Shown piece by piece: positions 14,893 to 23,765 of a DNA stretch of 64,000 nt (position 1 is its first letter; every line of letters starts with the position of its first letter). A program made the translations under genes and the position numbers. Below the pieces are notes generated by a model. The model worked only from the letters and a program-made list of their open reading frames with translations, searched no databases and had not been told where the DNA came from. The stretch is from the NCBI RefSeq assembly GCF_024298925.1, contig NZ_CP101283.1, forward strand, positions 1,486,001-1,550,000, written 5' to 3'. The DNA comes from Phenylobacterium sp. LH3H17 (GTDB lineage: Bacteria; Pseudomonadota; Alphaproteobacteria; Caulobacterales; Caulobacteraceae).

Positions 14893-15807
14893 GCCGAACC
14901 AGGCCGGCGCCCCGCGGCGGTTGAGGATTCCGGCCCACCACCCCGACAGGCCATAGCCCACCTGGCGCCAGGCGCCTCGCCGCCCGAAGCGCAGGAAGAT
15001 CAGGACGAGGGAGGCAAGGGCCGCAATGGGCAGGCGCGCCGGGAAGATGTCCCGCGTGGTGAGCATCTTGTTGCGCTCATTGAGATAGATCGGGCCGCGC
15101 GGCCGGCGGCGCATGTCGTCATAGGACCCGGTGGTGGTGCCCGCGTAGTGCAGCACCCGCGCGCCCGGCGCGAAGCCCAGGCGCATGCCCAGCTTGCCGC
15201 CGCGCAGGCACCACTCGACCTCCTCGCAATAGAGGAAATACTCCTCGCGCATAGGGCCGACGGTCTGCAGGAAGCGGCGGCTCATCATCATCGAGGCGCC
15301 GTTCAGGTAGTTCTGCGTCCGCTCGATATCGGCGGGATCGGGGACCAGGTCCAGGGCGCTGCCGTGGCCGATGGATTCCGCCCGCGCCAGCCAGGGCCGC
15401 CAGCGGCCGCCATGCGACTGGACTCGCCCGTCGCCGAGATAGATCGTCGAGCCCACGGCCTCGCAGTCGCCCACGGCCAGCCGCGCGACCTGCAGCGCCA
15501 TGGCCTGCGGCTCGGGATGGGTGTCGGGATTGAGCACCCACCAGGCGTCGGAGTCCGGCGCGAGCGCGATGCAGGCGTTGACCCCACCGGCATAGCCCAG
15601 ATTGCCAGGCGCCAGGATCGCACGGACGGACCGGCCCTCGCCCAGGGTCGCCGGGATGCCGGCGCGGAGGGTCTCGAAGGCCTCGGGGCCGCCGTTCTCG
15701 CAGATGACGACATCGAAATCGGTGTGGGTGGAGCCGGCGAGCGCCTCAAGGCAGCCCTGGATATCCCCGACGTTCCGGAAGCCGACGATGCAGACGGTGA
15801 CGTGCAT
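14887..15807 (-). CDS. GT2 glycosyltransferase with C-terminal membrane segment
   Basis: A 306-residue transferase. MHVTVCIVGFRN starts the fold, LAPGNLGYAGGVN and VLNPDTHPEP hold the nucleotide and metal sites, and EYFLYCEEVEWCLRGGK is the usual EXXE/acceptor loop. A hydrophobic segment at about residues 250-270 is probably membrane-associated. Its ATG comes two bases after the stop of the upstream GT2 gene, so the pair is translationally coupled. It overlaps the convergent PssD-PssE fusion by six bases. Confidence 0.85.
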   Translation of the reverse strand: MHVTVCIVGFRNVGDIQGCLEALAGSTHTDFDVVICENGGPEAFETLRAGIPATLGEGRSVRAILAPGNLGYAGGVNACIALAPDSDAWWVLNPDTHPEPQAMALQVARLAVGDCEAVGSTIYLGDGRVQSHGGRWRPWLARAESIGHGSALDLVPDPADIERTQNYLNGASMMMSRRFLQTVGPMREEYFLYCEEVEWCLRGGKLGMRLGFAPGARVLHYAGTTTGSYDDMRRRPRGPIYLNERNKMLTTRDIFPARLPIAALASLVLIFLRFGRRGAWRQVGYGLSGWWAGILNRRGAPAWFGS

Positions 15808-15809
15808 GG

Positions 15810-16703
15810 TCAGGCGGCCCCGCCCAGCAGCCGGAAGGCGTGGCCCAACCGCCAGGCACGCAGCTTGTAGAGGGTGCGCAGGGCCGCCAGGCGCTGGCCG
15901 GACGTCGTGAGCTGGTCGCTGGCGAACACCTTCGGCGTGTGCGCCATGGCCGACAGCGGTAGGGCCAGGCTGCGCGCGACCCAGATCAGCCGACCGGCCG
16001 GCCGCTCGCGATAGAGGCGGTAGGTCTCGGCGTTCACGCGCCGCCACTTGGCCCACAGCTCGTCCCAGGTGCGTCGCGCAGGATGGCCGACCACGGCGCG
16101 CGGGGCGTAGCCGAGCCGCAGGCCCAGGCCCCGGGCGCGGAAGGACCACTCGACATCCTCAGAGACGGCGGCGCGAAAGCCGCCGACCTCGTCGAAGACC
16201 GCGCGCGAGCAGAACAGGTTGCCGGCCCCGGTGAAGCCCTTCTTCTCGATATAGGTCTTGAAGTCGAAGGCGAAGACTCGCTCGAAGGCCTCGGCGCCGG
16301 ACATGGCGGTGAGGTCGTCGACCAGGACGGTGACCCGGCCGCCGATGAAGTCGTAGGCGGGGAGGGCGGCCAGGCCCTCGGCGAGCCAGGCGGGTTCCGG
16401 CACGCAGTCGGAATCGGTGAAGGCCAGGATCTCGCCGCGCGCCAGGGCCACGCCGCCGTTGCGCGCGGGTCCGGCGCCCTTTTCCGTCACCACGACCAGC
16501 CGCGCGCGGCCGGCGATGACCTCGGCGACCGCGGCCTCGCCCTCGGGCGAATTATTGTCGGCGACGATGATCTCGAAGTCGGCCGCGGGATAGGTCTGTG
16601 CCGCCAGCGCGCGCAGGCAGAGGTCGAGACCGGCCAGGTCCCGATAGTGTGGGATGACGACGCTGACCTTGGGGGCGGCGTTCAACAGCGGGCTCCCGAG
16701 CAT
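15810..16703 (-). CDS. GT2 glycosyltransferase
   Basis: A 297-residue transferase. KVSVVIPHYRDLAGLDLCL and FEIIVADNNSPEG form the nucleotide-binding half; AFTDSDCVPEP carries the DXD metal motif; FTGAGNLFCSRAVFDEVGGF and SEDVEWSFRARGLG hold the acceptor/base region. Genes of this type act in sequence on lipid-linked repeats at the cytoplasmic face. It is the promoter-proximal gene of a two-gene unit with the following GT2 gene. Confidence 0.85.
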   Translation of the reverse strand: MLGSPLLNAAPKVSVVIPHYRDLAGLDLCLRALAAQTYPAADFEIIVADNNSPEGEAAVAEVIAGRARLVVVTEKGAGPARNGGVALARGEILAFTDSDCVPEPAWLAEGLAALPAYDFIGGRVTVLVDDLTAMSGAEAFERVFAFDFKTYIEKKGFTGAGNLFCSRAVFDEVGGFRAAVSEDVEWSFRARGLGLRLGYAPRAVVGHPARRTWDELWAKWRRVNAETYRLYRERPAGRLIWVARSLALPLSAMAHTPKVFASDQLTTSGQRLAALRTLYKLRAWRLGHAFRLLGGAA

Positions 16704-17028
16704 GCGCCCTTCGAGGGACGATATGTCTTCGACCAGTTCAAAGCGTCACCTCCCGACAAAATCGCACTGTCCAATCGTCATCCACCGATTCCGGTTGCGC
16801 GACTGCTAAGGGCGTCACCGTTCTCGTGCGAACGAGAACCTATTGGGCCATGAATCACTGGCTTGGCGTCTTGTGTTTCTGCAGGGTCCCAGGCAGGTCG
16901 TCGGGCGACGCCCCCCTCCTGGCGACGATTTCGTGGGTCTCGATTAGGCCTTTCATAGTTATTAGCGTGCAACCTCGCGTGTGGACTCGACGCCCGACGG
17001 CGCCGGTCAAGGGTCGGAGTAAAGTTGT
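16704..17028. other. 325-base divergent intergenic region
   Basis: It separates a GT2 pair on the minus strand from the ABC exporter on the plus strand and should hold promoters for both. The one clear structure is the inverted repeat at 16820-16839. The region from 16940 to 16975 is AT-richer (TTTCATAGTTATTAG) and could hold the plus-strand promoter. No gene is visible. Confidence 0.5.
16820..16839. promoter_or_regulatory. Candidate operator palindrome
   Basis: GTTCTCGT-GCGA-ACGAGAAC is a perfect eight-base inverted repeat around a four-base centre, midway between divergent genes. It looks like a dimeric repressor site. There is no T run, so a terminator is unlikely. The binding protein is unknown. 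Confidence 0.4.
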
Positions 17029-18819
17029 ATGGGCGCGGGCTTGGTAGCTCTCATTAGGCGAATCTACCTTCAGCTCCCTCCTGGTCTGCGTAGGTACCTA
17101 TTTGGCGTCATGGCGGCCATGTTGCTGGGCGCGCTTCTCGACGTTGCGACGCTGGGCGCGGTGCTGCCGTTCCTGTCCGTGCTCAGCAATCCAGACCGGG
17201 CCTGGGAGTATCTTGCGGCGGTCAACCTGCAGCACGCCTTCGGCATGCAGCGCGGAGACGACATCCGAGGCCTGATGGCGCTCGGCTTCATCATCATCGC
17301 CGTCTCGGCCGGCGCGGTGCGGCTGATGCTTGCCTGGATCATGAACAGGTTCGCCTTCGCCGTCGCACGCCACCTGTCGGGCGAATTGTTCGGCAAGCTC
17401 ATCTATCAGGACTACGCCTTCCACATTCGGCACAACAGCAGCACCCTTATTACCAATGTGCATGAGCTCCAGCAGCTCACGAACGGCGTCCTGATCCCCC
17501 TGATCCAGGCGACGAGTTCGGTGGTCATCGGCCTGTGCATCGTCAGCGCGCTGATCTACATCAATCCGGTCGTCGCCGGCGTGGCGCTGTTCGGGTTTGG
17601 CGGCTGCTACGTGATCATCAGCCTGGTGCTGCGCAAAAAGCTCCGGGAAAATGGCGCGGTCCTTGCCTTGATGAATGCCGAGAAGATCCGCGCGGTCCAG
17701 GAAAGCCTGGGCGGCATCCGCGAAGTGCTCCTCGACAACACCCAGCCTTTCTTCCTCGAGACCTTCCGAAACGTCGATCGCAAGGCCGCCAATGCGCTGT
17801 CCATGGTGACGTTCTCGTCCACCGCCCCGCGCTACATCCTCGAGTCGCTGGGGATGGTCCTGATCGCGCTCATCTCGCTGTATTTCAACTCTCAGCCCGG
17901 CGGTCTGATGAGCGCATTGCCGACCTTGGCGGCGCTGGCGCTCGGGGCCCTACGACTTCTGCCGCTCATGCAGCAGGGATATTCGGCCGTGATTCAGCTC
18001 ACCGGAAATTGGCGCCGGCTCAGCAACCTGCTCGATCTTCTGGAGATGGCCACGCCGCGCCGCGAGTTGCAGGCGGCGCCCAGCCCGGCGTTTACGTTCG
18101 AACGTGAACTGCTCCTCGACGACGTGACCTTCCGCTACATGGCCGACATGCCCCCGGTCCTCGCCGGCGTGTCGCTGCGCATCCCCAAGGGCTCGCGCGT
18201 CGGCATCGTTGGCACGACAGGCAGCGGCAAGAGCACGATCACGGACCTGATCATGGGTCTGCTCGCCCCCTCGGGCGGCGCGATCAAGGTCGATGGCGTC
18301 GCCCTGACGCCGGGCAACATGAGGGCCTGGCACGAACAGATCGCCCATGTGCCGCAATCGATCTTTCTGGCGGACTCCTCCATCGAGCGGAACATCGCGT
18401 TCGGCTGCCCCGACGATGAGATCGACAAGGAACGGGTTCGTGACGCCGCCCGGCAGGCCCAGGTCAGCGCCTTCGTCGAGAGCTTGCCCGACGGCTACGA
18501 CACCCGCGTGGGCGAGCGCGGGGTGTGGTTGTCCGGCGGCCAACGCCAACGCATCGGCATCGCTCGGGCGCTCTACAAGAACGCCTCGGTTCTGATCCTG
18601 GACGAGGCCACCAGCGCGCTCGACAACGCCACCGAGGCGGCGATCATCGAATCGTTGGAGCAGCTCGACCAAAGCCTGACGATCATCATCGTCGCCCACC
18701 GGCTGACCACCATCGAGAGCTGCGACACGCTGGTACAGCTGGAGGGCGGGCGGATCACGTTCATCGACCGCCAGCACGCGAAGCTGCCGGCCGGGGCCAA
18801 GGCGTCGCGCACGGCCTAG
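17029..18819 (+). CDS. ABC exporter, fused permease-ATPase (MsbA/PglK-like)
   Basis: A 596-residue half-transporter. Residues 1-320 form the six-helix membrane domain. The ATPase follows, with Walker A GTTGSGKST (about residues 393-401), the LSGGQRQR signature (501-508), Walker B VLILDEATS (521-529) and the VAHRL H-loop (about 555). The family includes MsbA and the lipid-linked oligosaccharide flippase PglK. With no Wzx-type flippase visible in this locus, moving the undecaprenyl-linked repeat is its most likely job. The start ATG lies about nine bases after a GGGTCGGAG. Confidence 0.9.
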   Translation: MGAGLVALIRRIYLQLPPGLRRYLFGVMAAMLLGALLDVATLGAVLPFLSVLSNPDRAWEYLAAVNLQHAFGMQRGDDIRGLMALGFIIIAVSAGAVRLMLAWIMNRFAFAVARHLSGELFGKLIYQDYAFHIRHNSSTLITNVHELQQLTNGVLIPLIQATSSVVIGLCIVSALIYINPVVAGVALFGFGGCYVIISLVLRKKLRENGAVLALMNAEKIRAVQESLGGIREVLLDNTQPFFLETFRNVDRKAANALSMVTFSSTAPRYILESLGMVLIALISLYFNSQPGGLMSALPTLAALALGALRLLPLMQQGYSAVIQLTGNWRRLSNLLDLLEMATPRRELQAAPSPAFTFERELLLDDVTFRYMADMPPVLAGVSLRIPKGSRVGIVGTTGSGKSTITDLIMGLLAPSGGAIKVDGVALTPGNMRAWHEQIAHVPQSIFLADSSIERNIAFGCPDDEIDKERVRDAARQAQVSAFVESLPDGYDTRVGERGVWLSGGQRQRIGIARALYKNASVLILDEATSALDNATEAAIIESLEQLDQSLTIIIVAHRLTTIESCDTLVQLEGGRITFIDRQHAKLPAGAKASRTA

Positions 18820-18992
18820 GCTTGGCGCCCGCGTCGTTCGTCGAGCGCGCCTTCGCAGACGCCGTCTGGAAGGCCCTTCCCGGTGAAGGCTTCGGTCACT
18901 TTTCCATATTCGGATGGGTGGGTCAGCAGGGTCCGGAAGCTGTCGACCATTTCCTCACGGTCGACTGATATTTTGCCTCGGACGTACCTGTC
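18816..18992 (-). pseudogene. Protein-like 58-codon remnant of unknown origin
   Basis: An open stretch on the minus strand reads like real protein (DRYVRGKISVDREEMVDSF, then RTLLTHPSEYGKVTEA), with good codon-position bias, and stops at a TAG overlapping the ABC exporter stop. Upstream it is cut off by a TAG, and its only ATG lies inside the peptide. It starts 16 bases after the methyltransferase stop on the same strand. The pattern recalls the last helix of a UDP-sugar epimerase or group-1 transferase, but I cannot assign it. It may be the tail of a deleted gene. Confidence 0.3.
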
Positions 18993-19007
18993 CTAGCCGC
19001 CCAGGCA

Positions 19008-19847
19008 TCAGGGCCGAGACCACAGCGCGAAGACGAAGTGCGAGGAACCCTCATCGCGCAGGGCGGCGTCCTCCGACAACAGTTCGTCGATCACCGGGCT
19101 GTCGTCCGCGACCGCCGGTATTACGATCGGCCCCAGAATGTTGATGAACGTCCCGCCGAGAGGCTCGACGCTGACGCTCGGCAGGTTCTTGGCGCAGGCT
19201 TGCAGGATGTTCTCGCTCTGCGGGGCTTCGCTGGGGTCGCGGTATCGCTGGCGGAGCTTGCTGAAGAGGGTGGAGTAGGGCACCTCGCGCGATGCGATGC
19301 CCCGGTCGTGCATGGCGCGCCTGATGAACGAGTTGGCGCGGCGAACCTCGTCTTTCCGCCACTGCAGGCGGTTGGGGCCGACATAGTCGTTCATCAGGAT
19401 CACGCCGCCGGGGCGCAGGACAGATACGCTCCAAGCCAGGGCGTCGTCCACATCGCTCATGTGGTGCAGGCTGTGATCCCAATAGACCAGATCATAGCGC
19501 GGGGATCGGTCGGCGAACACGTCGCCCTTCCGGAACGTCACCTGATCGGCGAGGCCGAGTTCAGCGGCGCATTGCTCGCCCTTGTCAATGCTAGCCTGGT
19601 TGATTTCCCAGAGATCGAAGTGCTTCACTAGGCCGTCGGTGATGAGGGCCATTTCCTTGCTGCCCGTTGCGCATCCGATAGAGACCGCTCGGTCGAAGAT
19701 CCTTCCGGGGAACTCCTTAGCCAGCCTGATGCGACAGCCCTGGGAATTGAGCGTCGCGGGAACGCCCGACACCGCGACGTTATAATACGCCAAGCACTTG
19801 TCGCTGGACCACCAGTTCACCCGACTGGCCGAAGCATCAACTTCCAT
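19008..19847 (-). CDS. Class I SAM-dependent methyltransferase
   Basis: A 279-residue protein of the seven-beta-strand methyltransferase fold. AVSIGCATGSKEM is motif I, with its Gly-rich SAM loop and acidic residues further on; DLVYWDHSLHHMSDVDDAL is motif IV/V; LRPGGVILMNDYVG is the post-motif strand. It is likely to methylate a sugar or lipid-linked glycan of the surrounding locus, but the substrate is not visible. It is divergent from the GT2 gene at 20160. Confidence 0.8.
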   Translation of the reverse strand: MEVDASASRVNWWSSDKCLAYYNVAVSGVPATLNSQGCRIRLAKEFPGRIFDRAVSIGCATGSKEMALITDGLVKHFDLWEINQASIDKGEQCAAELGLADQVTFRKGDVFADRSPRYDLVYWDHSLHHMSDVDDALAWSVSVLRPGGVILMNDYVGPNRLQWRKDEVRRANSFIRRAMHDRGIASREVPYSTLFSKLRQRYRDPSEAPQSENILQACAKNLPSVSVEPLGGTFINILGPIVIPAVADDSPVIDELLSEDAALRDEGSSHFVFALWSRP

Positions 19848-20159
19848 TTAGCGGTTCCCTAGATGACAGGAGCGTGGCGTGGATCGCCGGGTTCAGGCTG
19901 TTATTTGGCGACTTCGGTAGCGCCAATTGACGAATTTGGAGTGAAATCGGCACGGTCGCCAGCGGTCGGCAGTGCGGAATGGAATGCAGCGGCCGTCATG
20001 TCCGAGGCGATCCATCAGGCTCCGGCCCACCAAGCCGGCCTGGGCAGAGGCTGGACATGCAAGGCGACCGCGCCGCAGATCATAAGCATGCGGCTACCAT
20101 TGCCGGTTATGCTAACGCTTTCAATCTGCCTTTGTCTCACTGGAAAGCACTTCAGCAAC
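19848..20159. other. 312-base divergent intergenic region
   Basis: It lies between the methyltransferase (minus) and a GT2 gene (plus). An open frame runs through it toward the GT2 gene, with possible ATGs at 19863 and 20109, but the sequence before 20160 reads like spacer. No RNA structure or repeat stands out. Confidence 0.45.
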
Positions 20160-21116
20160 GTGTCTGAAATTCCTACCGTCTCGGTCGTCGTGCCGCTCTA
20201 TAACAAGCGTTCGACTGTCGAGCGCACGATCGACTCCGTACTGGCGCAGACCTATGCGGACTTCGAGTTGATTGTTGTCGATGACGGGTCGACCGACGGC
20301 GGCGCGGAGCTGGTCGAGGCGAAATACCGCGATCCGAGAGTGCGGGTGCATCGCCAGACGAACGCCGGACCCGGCGCCGCGCGCAACCAAGGCGGGAGGC
20401 TGGCCCGCGCAAAGTTCATGACGTTCCTGGACAGCGACGATGAATGGCGCCCGGAGTTGCTCGAACGTGCGGTGGCCGCCCTGGAGGCCCACCCCGAGTG
20501 CGCGGTGTTCACGTCGGCGTTCTACCTGGAGCCGGCGCATGTTGATCGCTGGGTGGAACTTCGGACGGCCGGCTACACGGAGGGGGCTTGGCGGGCGAGT
20601 TCGGCCATGTCGCAGCACGAGCTGGATCACTGTCTCGCTGCGTTTCACTCTTGCAGCGCGGTCTATCGAAGCGAGGTCGTCGCCGCCCATGGCGGCTTCT
20701 ACGAAAATCGCTGCACCTTCGGCGAAGATGTCTACTTCTGGATCCAGATCCTGTTGAACCACGCCTTCTACCGGCACATGCAGCCGCTGGCGCACTACCA
20801 CATGGAGGACTCGGAGTTGGGCCTGAGCGCCCGCAAGGGGTCGGTGCCGCTGGAGCCGGTTCTAACCGACCCCGAAAAGGTACGCGCCGCCTGTCCGCCG
20901 GAGTTCCGCAACGTGCTCGAACTCTGGCTCGCGCGCCACGCTCTCCGCGCGGCCTTCGCGCAACTCGAGCGCGGAGACGCCGCGAAGGCGGCCTGGCTGA
21001 TCGAAGCGTATCCGAAGGCGAGCGCCTGGCGGTTGGATTATCTCAAGATCCGGCTTCGCATGGCGGCGCCCGGGCCGTGGAAGGTCGCGCGCAGGATCTG
21101 GCGCGCGGCGTCATAG
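20160..21116 (+). CDS. GT2 glycosyltransferase
   Basis: About 318 residues from the GTG at 20160. IPTVSVVVPLYNKRSTVERT and LIVVDDGSTDGGAEL form the nucleotide site, NAGPGAARNQGGRLA is the conserved loop, MTFLDSDDEWRPE supplies the metal aspartates, and GGFYENRCTFGEDVYFW is the catalytic-base region. A longer frame exists to 19863, with ATG 20109 as a second choice; the fold begins within six residues of GTG 20160, so that start gives a normal GT2 N-terminus. Confidence 0.8.
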   Translation: MSEIPTVSVVVPLYNKRSTVERTIDSVLAQTYADFELIVVDDGSTDGGAELVEAKYRDPRVRVHRQTNAGPGAARNQGGRLARAKFMTFLDSDDEWRPELLERAVAALEAHPECAVFTSAFYLEPAHVDRWVELRTAGYTEGAWRASSAMSQHELDHCLAAFHSCSAVYRSEVVAAHGGFYENRCTFGEDVYFWIQILLNHAFYRHMQPLAHYHMEDSELGLSARKGSVPLEPVLTDPEKVRAACPPEFRNVLELWLARHALRAAFAQLERGDAAKAAWLIEAYPKASAWRLDYLKIRLRMAAPGPWKVARRIWRAAS

Positions 21117-21144
21117 GGTGCCGAAGGGCCTGAAGCGCTCGACC

Positions 21145-22098
21145 CTACATCGCGATCTTCGCCGGCCTCGGCCGAAACCTGTTGCGAAGGCCGAGAGCCT
21201 GAGACGCCGCTAGCCGCGCCCAGGTGCGCCAGTCGCCGGGCGCCATTCGTATTGATCGCCGCAGGACCCGGCGCCCAAGTCGGGGATTGCCCAGCTTGCT
21301 GATCCACCAACCGACCTTGCTCAGGCGGGCCCCGATCACCTGGCTCTCCACCTCGTAGTTACGCATCAATTTCAAAGCGAGCCGAAGCTGCGAGCGGGCG
21401 CCGCGCCGCCCCAGCAGGGAGATGCTGTCAGACTGCAGATAGGTCATGACCAGCGGCTCATCCAGGAAGACAGTCTTGGTCTTGTAGATCAGCGATATCC
21501 CGTAGTCCCAGTCCTCGCAGTTCACGAGGTTCTCATCAAAGAACCCGACGGCGTTCAAGGCTCCTCGCGAGATGAGCAGGGTCTGGGGGCTTACCAGGTT
21601 CCCGCGGTGAATTTCGTGGATCAGGATCTCACGCGACGCCGCATGCGGCAGTTCGGGGATGCAGACGATCCTGTTCGTCTTGAACTCGCCGACGCCGCCG
21701 CTGATGTACATCACCTTGGTGTGGAAGACGGTCACGGGATCCTCGGGGTCGCCAACCGCCCTTGCGGCCCCCAGAGTGCGCTCCAGTTTGTCGGCGAGCC
21801 ATTCGTCGTCGCTGTCCTGGAAGGCGATGTAGTCGCCCTTCGCTATCCTCATGCCTTCATTGCGGGCCCGGCTGGCGCCGCCGTTCTTGGCAAGACGGAC
21901 ATAGCGGACGCGAGGATCGGCGATCGTCGCGACCAAGGTCTCGGTATCGTCGGTCGAGGCGTCGTCAACGATGATGAGTTCGATGCGGCTGTAGCTCTGA
22001 TGAAGGACGCTGTTGACCGCGCGCACCAGTGTACGGGCGCGGTTGTAGGTGGGCAGAACGACGCTGACCAAGCCTTCGGTTTCGGGTGGGCGTTCCAT
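21145..22098 (-). CDS. GT2 glycosyltransferase
   Basis: A 317-residue transferase. LVSVVLPTYNRARTLVRAVN and LIIVDDASTDDTE form the nucleotide half; NGGASRARNEGMRIAKGDY and FQDSDDEW carry the metal site; NCEDWDYGISL is the acceptor/base loop. ATG 22098 lies eight bases after AGGA and is preferred to ATG 22122, which lacks a ribosome binding site. It follows the Wzy-like gene on the same strand by 77 bases and is probably co-transcribed. Confidence 0.85.
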   Translation of the reverse strand: MERPPETEGLVSVVLPTYNRARTLVRAVNSVLHQSYSRIELIIVDDASTDDTETLVATIADPRVRYVRLAKNGGASRARNEGMRIAKGDYIAFQDSDDEWLADKLERTLGAARAVGDPEDPVTVFHTKVMYISGGVGEFKTNRIVCIPELPHAASREILIHEIHRGNLVSPQTLLISRGALNAVGFFDENLVNCEDWDYGISLIYKTKTVFLDEPLVMTYLQSDSISLLGRRGARSQLRLALKLMRNYEVESQVIGARLSKVGWWISKLGNPRLGRRVLRRSIRMAPGDWRTWARLAASQALGLRNRFRPRPAKIAM

Positions 22099-22175
22099 GG
22101 GTGGTTTCCTAGGCGGGCTCATGGCGCGGTTAGCGGCCAGACCGGGTCGAAGTGGGGTCGATCCAGGGTTTGGCC

Positions 22176-23765
22176 CTAGCCCGTCGGCTTGGCGGCCGCG
22201 GCCTTCGAGGCGGACGCCTTGGTCAGCCGATAGACCAGCGCCATGATCATCCCCATCATCAAGTAGATGAGCGGATGGTTATCCTGCTGGCTGAACACCG
22301 ACTTGATCACGAAGAAGACCCCCAGCGAGATGCTGAGCGGCACGAGGTATTGAGCCTCCGAATCCACGTCCTCCTCCTGCAAGAGAATCTTCTGCGCCGC
22401 CAGCCAGCCCATGTAGAGGATCAAGCCGTAGTAGAGAATGAATCCGATAACGCCATACTCCAGGGCGATCAGGAGATAGTAGTTGTCGATGGTGCCGAAG
22501 GCGCCGCTGAAATAACCTAGCGTGTCGCTCCCTTGTCCCGGCCCATAGCCAATGGGGTTGGCCAGTATCTTGGGAATGCCCATCGAGATCTGATCGGCCC
22601 GCGCATCGTTGCTGCTCTGCTGTGAGCCATCGCCCCAGACGAGTATCTCGATGCGACGGACGAAGAAGGTCGCGCTGACCAGCAACACAAAGAACGCAGG
22701 GTAGGCGAGGACGATGGCCGGCCCCACCAGGTCAGCCCTCAGCCGGCGCCAGCGCAGCATGCCCCAGATCCCGACGTAGAGGAGGACCGAAATCAGCATC
22801 CCGACCATGCCCAGCCTGGCGTCCGTCGAGTCGATGACCCGGAAGAAGATCGGCAAGGACACGATGGCGGCGAGGCGAACGATCAGTCGATAGTTTCCGA
22901 ACACATAATGAAGCAGGAACGGCGTCATGAGCGCCAGATACTCGGCCAAGCCCAGGGACGTCGTGAACGTCGTCTTCACGCGGTACATGCCCGAGGCGGT
23001 GCGGTAGCTGCCTTGGAGCATGCCCTCTGCGTCGGCGATTTTGAGGAAGCTGGGAATGTGGCCCTGCCACAGCACCTTCTGGATGGCGCCTTCCCAAAGG
23101 CCCATGCCGCAGATGATCATCGCCATGACCCAGAGCAGGGCGATATAGCGCGTGACGCTGCCTGGCCGGACGAAGACGTAGCAACTCACCAGGAAGATCG
23201 CGGTCCAGTTGGTTTGCGCGACGATGAACTTCTGAATGGACGCGGCCACGTCCTTCGATAGGGCGATCGTGAGGAACTGGATCGCTACGAAGACGGCGAG
23301 CATCTTCCACACTGCCGGCGCGACATTGAGGACGTCGCCGAGGTCCTGCCGGAACGCCTTGGACGTCGACAGCGAAATCATCAGCAGCAAGGTCATCGGA
23401 ATGCCGGTCAGCCGGAGCAGGGTGATCCAGGGCAGTCCGGGAAGCGCGATGGCCAGGTAGTTGGGCCAGAGGATCAGGCAGACGAAGAACGCACCATATA
23501 GCCGTTGCATCGTTGCGGTCGGCGCTCGCTCCAGGTCGGGCAACGCCCAGATCACGATGAGCGCCAGCATGAACACCGGCGTTAGGAAGAGCATGATCAG
23601 GTAGGGCGTCGTGAGTGCGTAGAAAAAGCCGTAGACCAAAAAGAATAAGGCCAGCGGGATCATGGCGGCCGGCATGATCCACCGGCGCCATCCCCAGGCC
23701 GGCGCCGCGTAGGGCTTTATCACGACGGGTGGATTCGTCGTCCTTGGCCTCGGCGCGCCCGTCAT
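22176..23765 (-). CDS. O-antigen polymerase/ligase-like (Wzy/WaaL) membrane protein
   Basis: A roughly 529-residue protein with about twelve hydrophobic helices and a large periplasmic loop between late helices (about residues 360-425), as in Wzy polymerases and WaaL ligases. The loop contains ILANPIGYGPGQGSDTLGY, matching the conserved hxGxGxG region of the O-antigen ligase domain family. It should join or polymerise undecaprenyl-linked repeats on the periplasmic side. ATG 23765 follows AGGAG by nine bases; the longer frame to 23801 is less likely. The C-terminal tail is Ala/Lys-rich. Confidence 0.8.
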   Translation of the reverse strand: MTGAPRPRTTNPPVVIKPYAAPAWGWRRWIMPAAMIPLALFFLVYGFFYALTTPYLIMLFLTPVFMLALIVIWALPDLERAPTATMQRLYGAFFVCLILWPNYLAIALPGLPWITLLRLTGIPMTLLLMISLSTSKAFRQDLGDVLNVAPAVWKMLAVFVAIQFLTIALSKDVAASIQKFIVAQTNWTAIFLVSCYVFVRPGSVTRYIALLWVMAMIICGMGLWEGAIQKVLWQGHIPSFLKIADAEGMLQGSYRTASGMYRVKTTFTTSLGLAEYLALMTPFLLHYVFGNYRLIVRLAAIVSLPIFFRVIDSTDARLGMVGMLISVLLYVGIWGMLRWRRLRADLVGPAIVLAYPAFFVLLVSATFFVRRIEILVWGDGSQQSSNDARADQISMGIPKILANPIGYGPGQGSDTLGYFSGAFGTIDNYYLLIALEYGVIGFILYYGLILYMGWLAAQKILLQEEDVDSEAQYLVPLSISLGVFFVIKSVFSQQDNHPLIYLMMGMIMALVYRLTKASASKAAAAKPTG

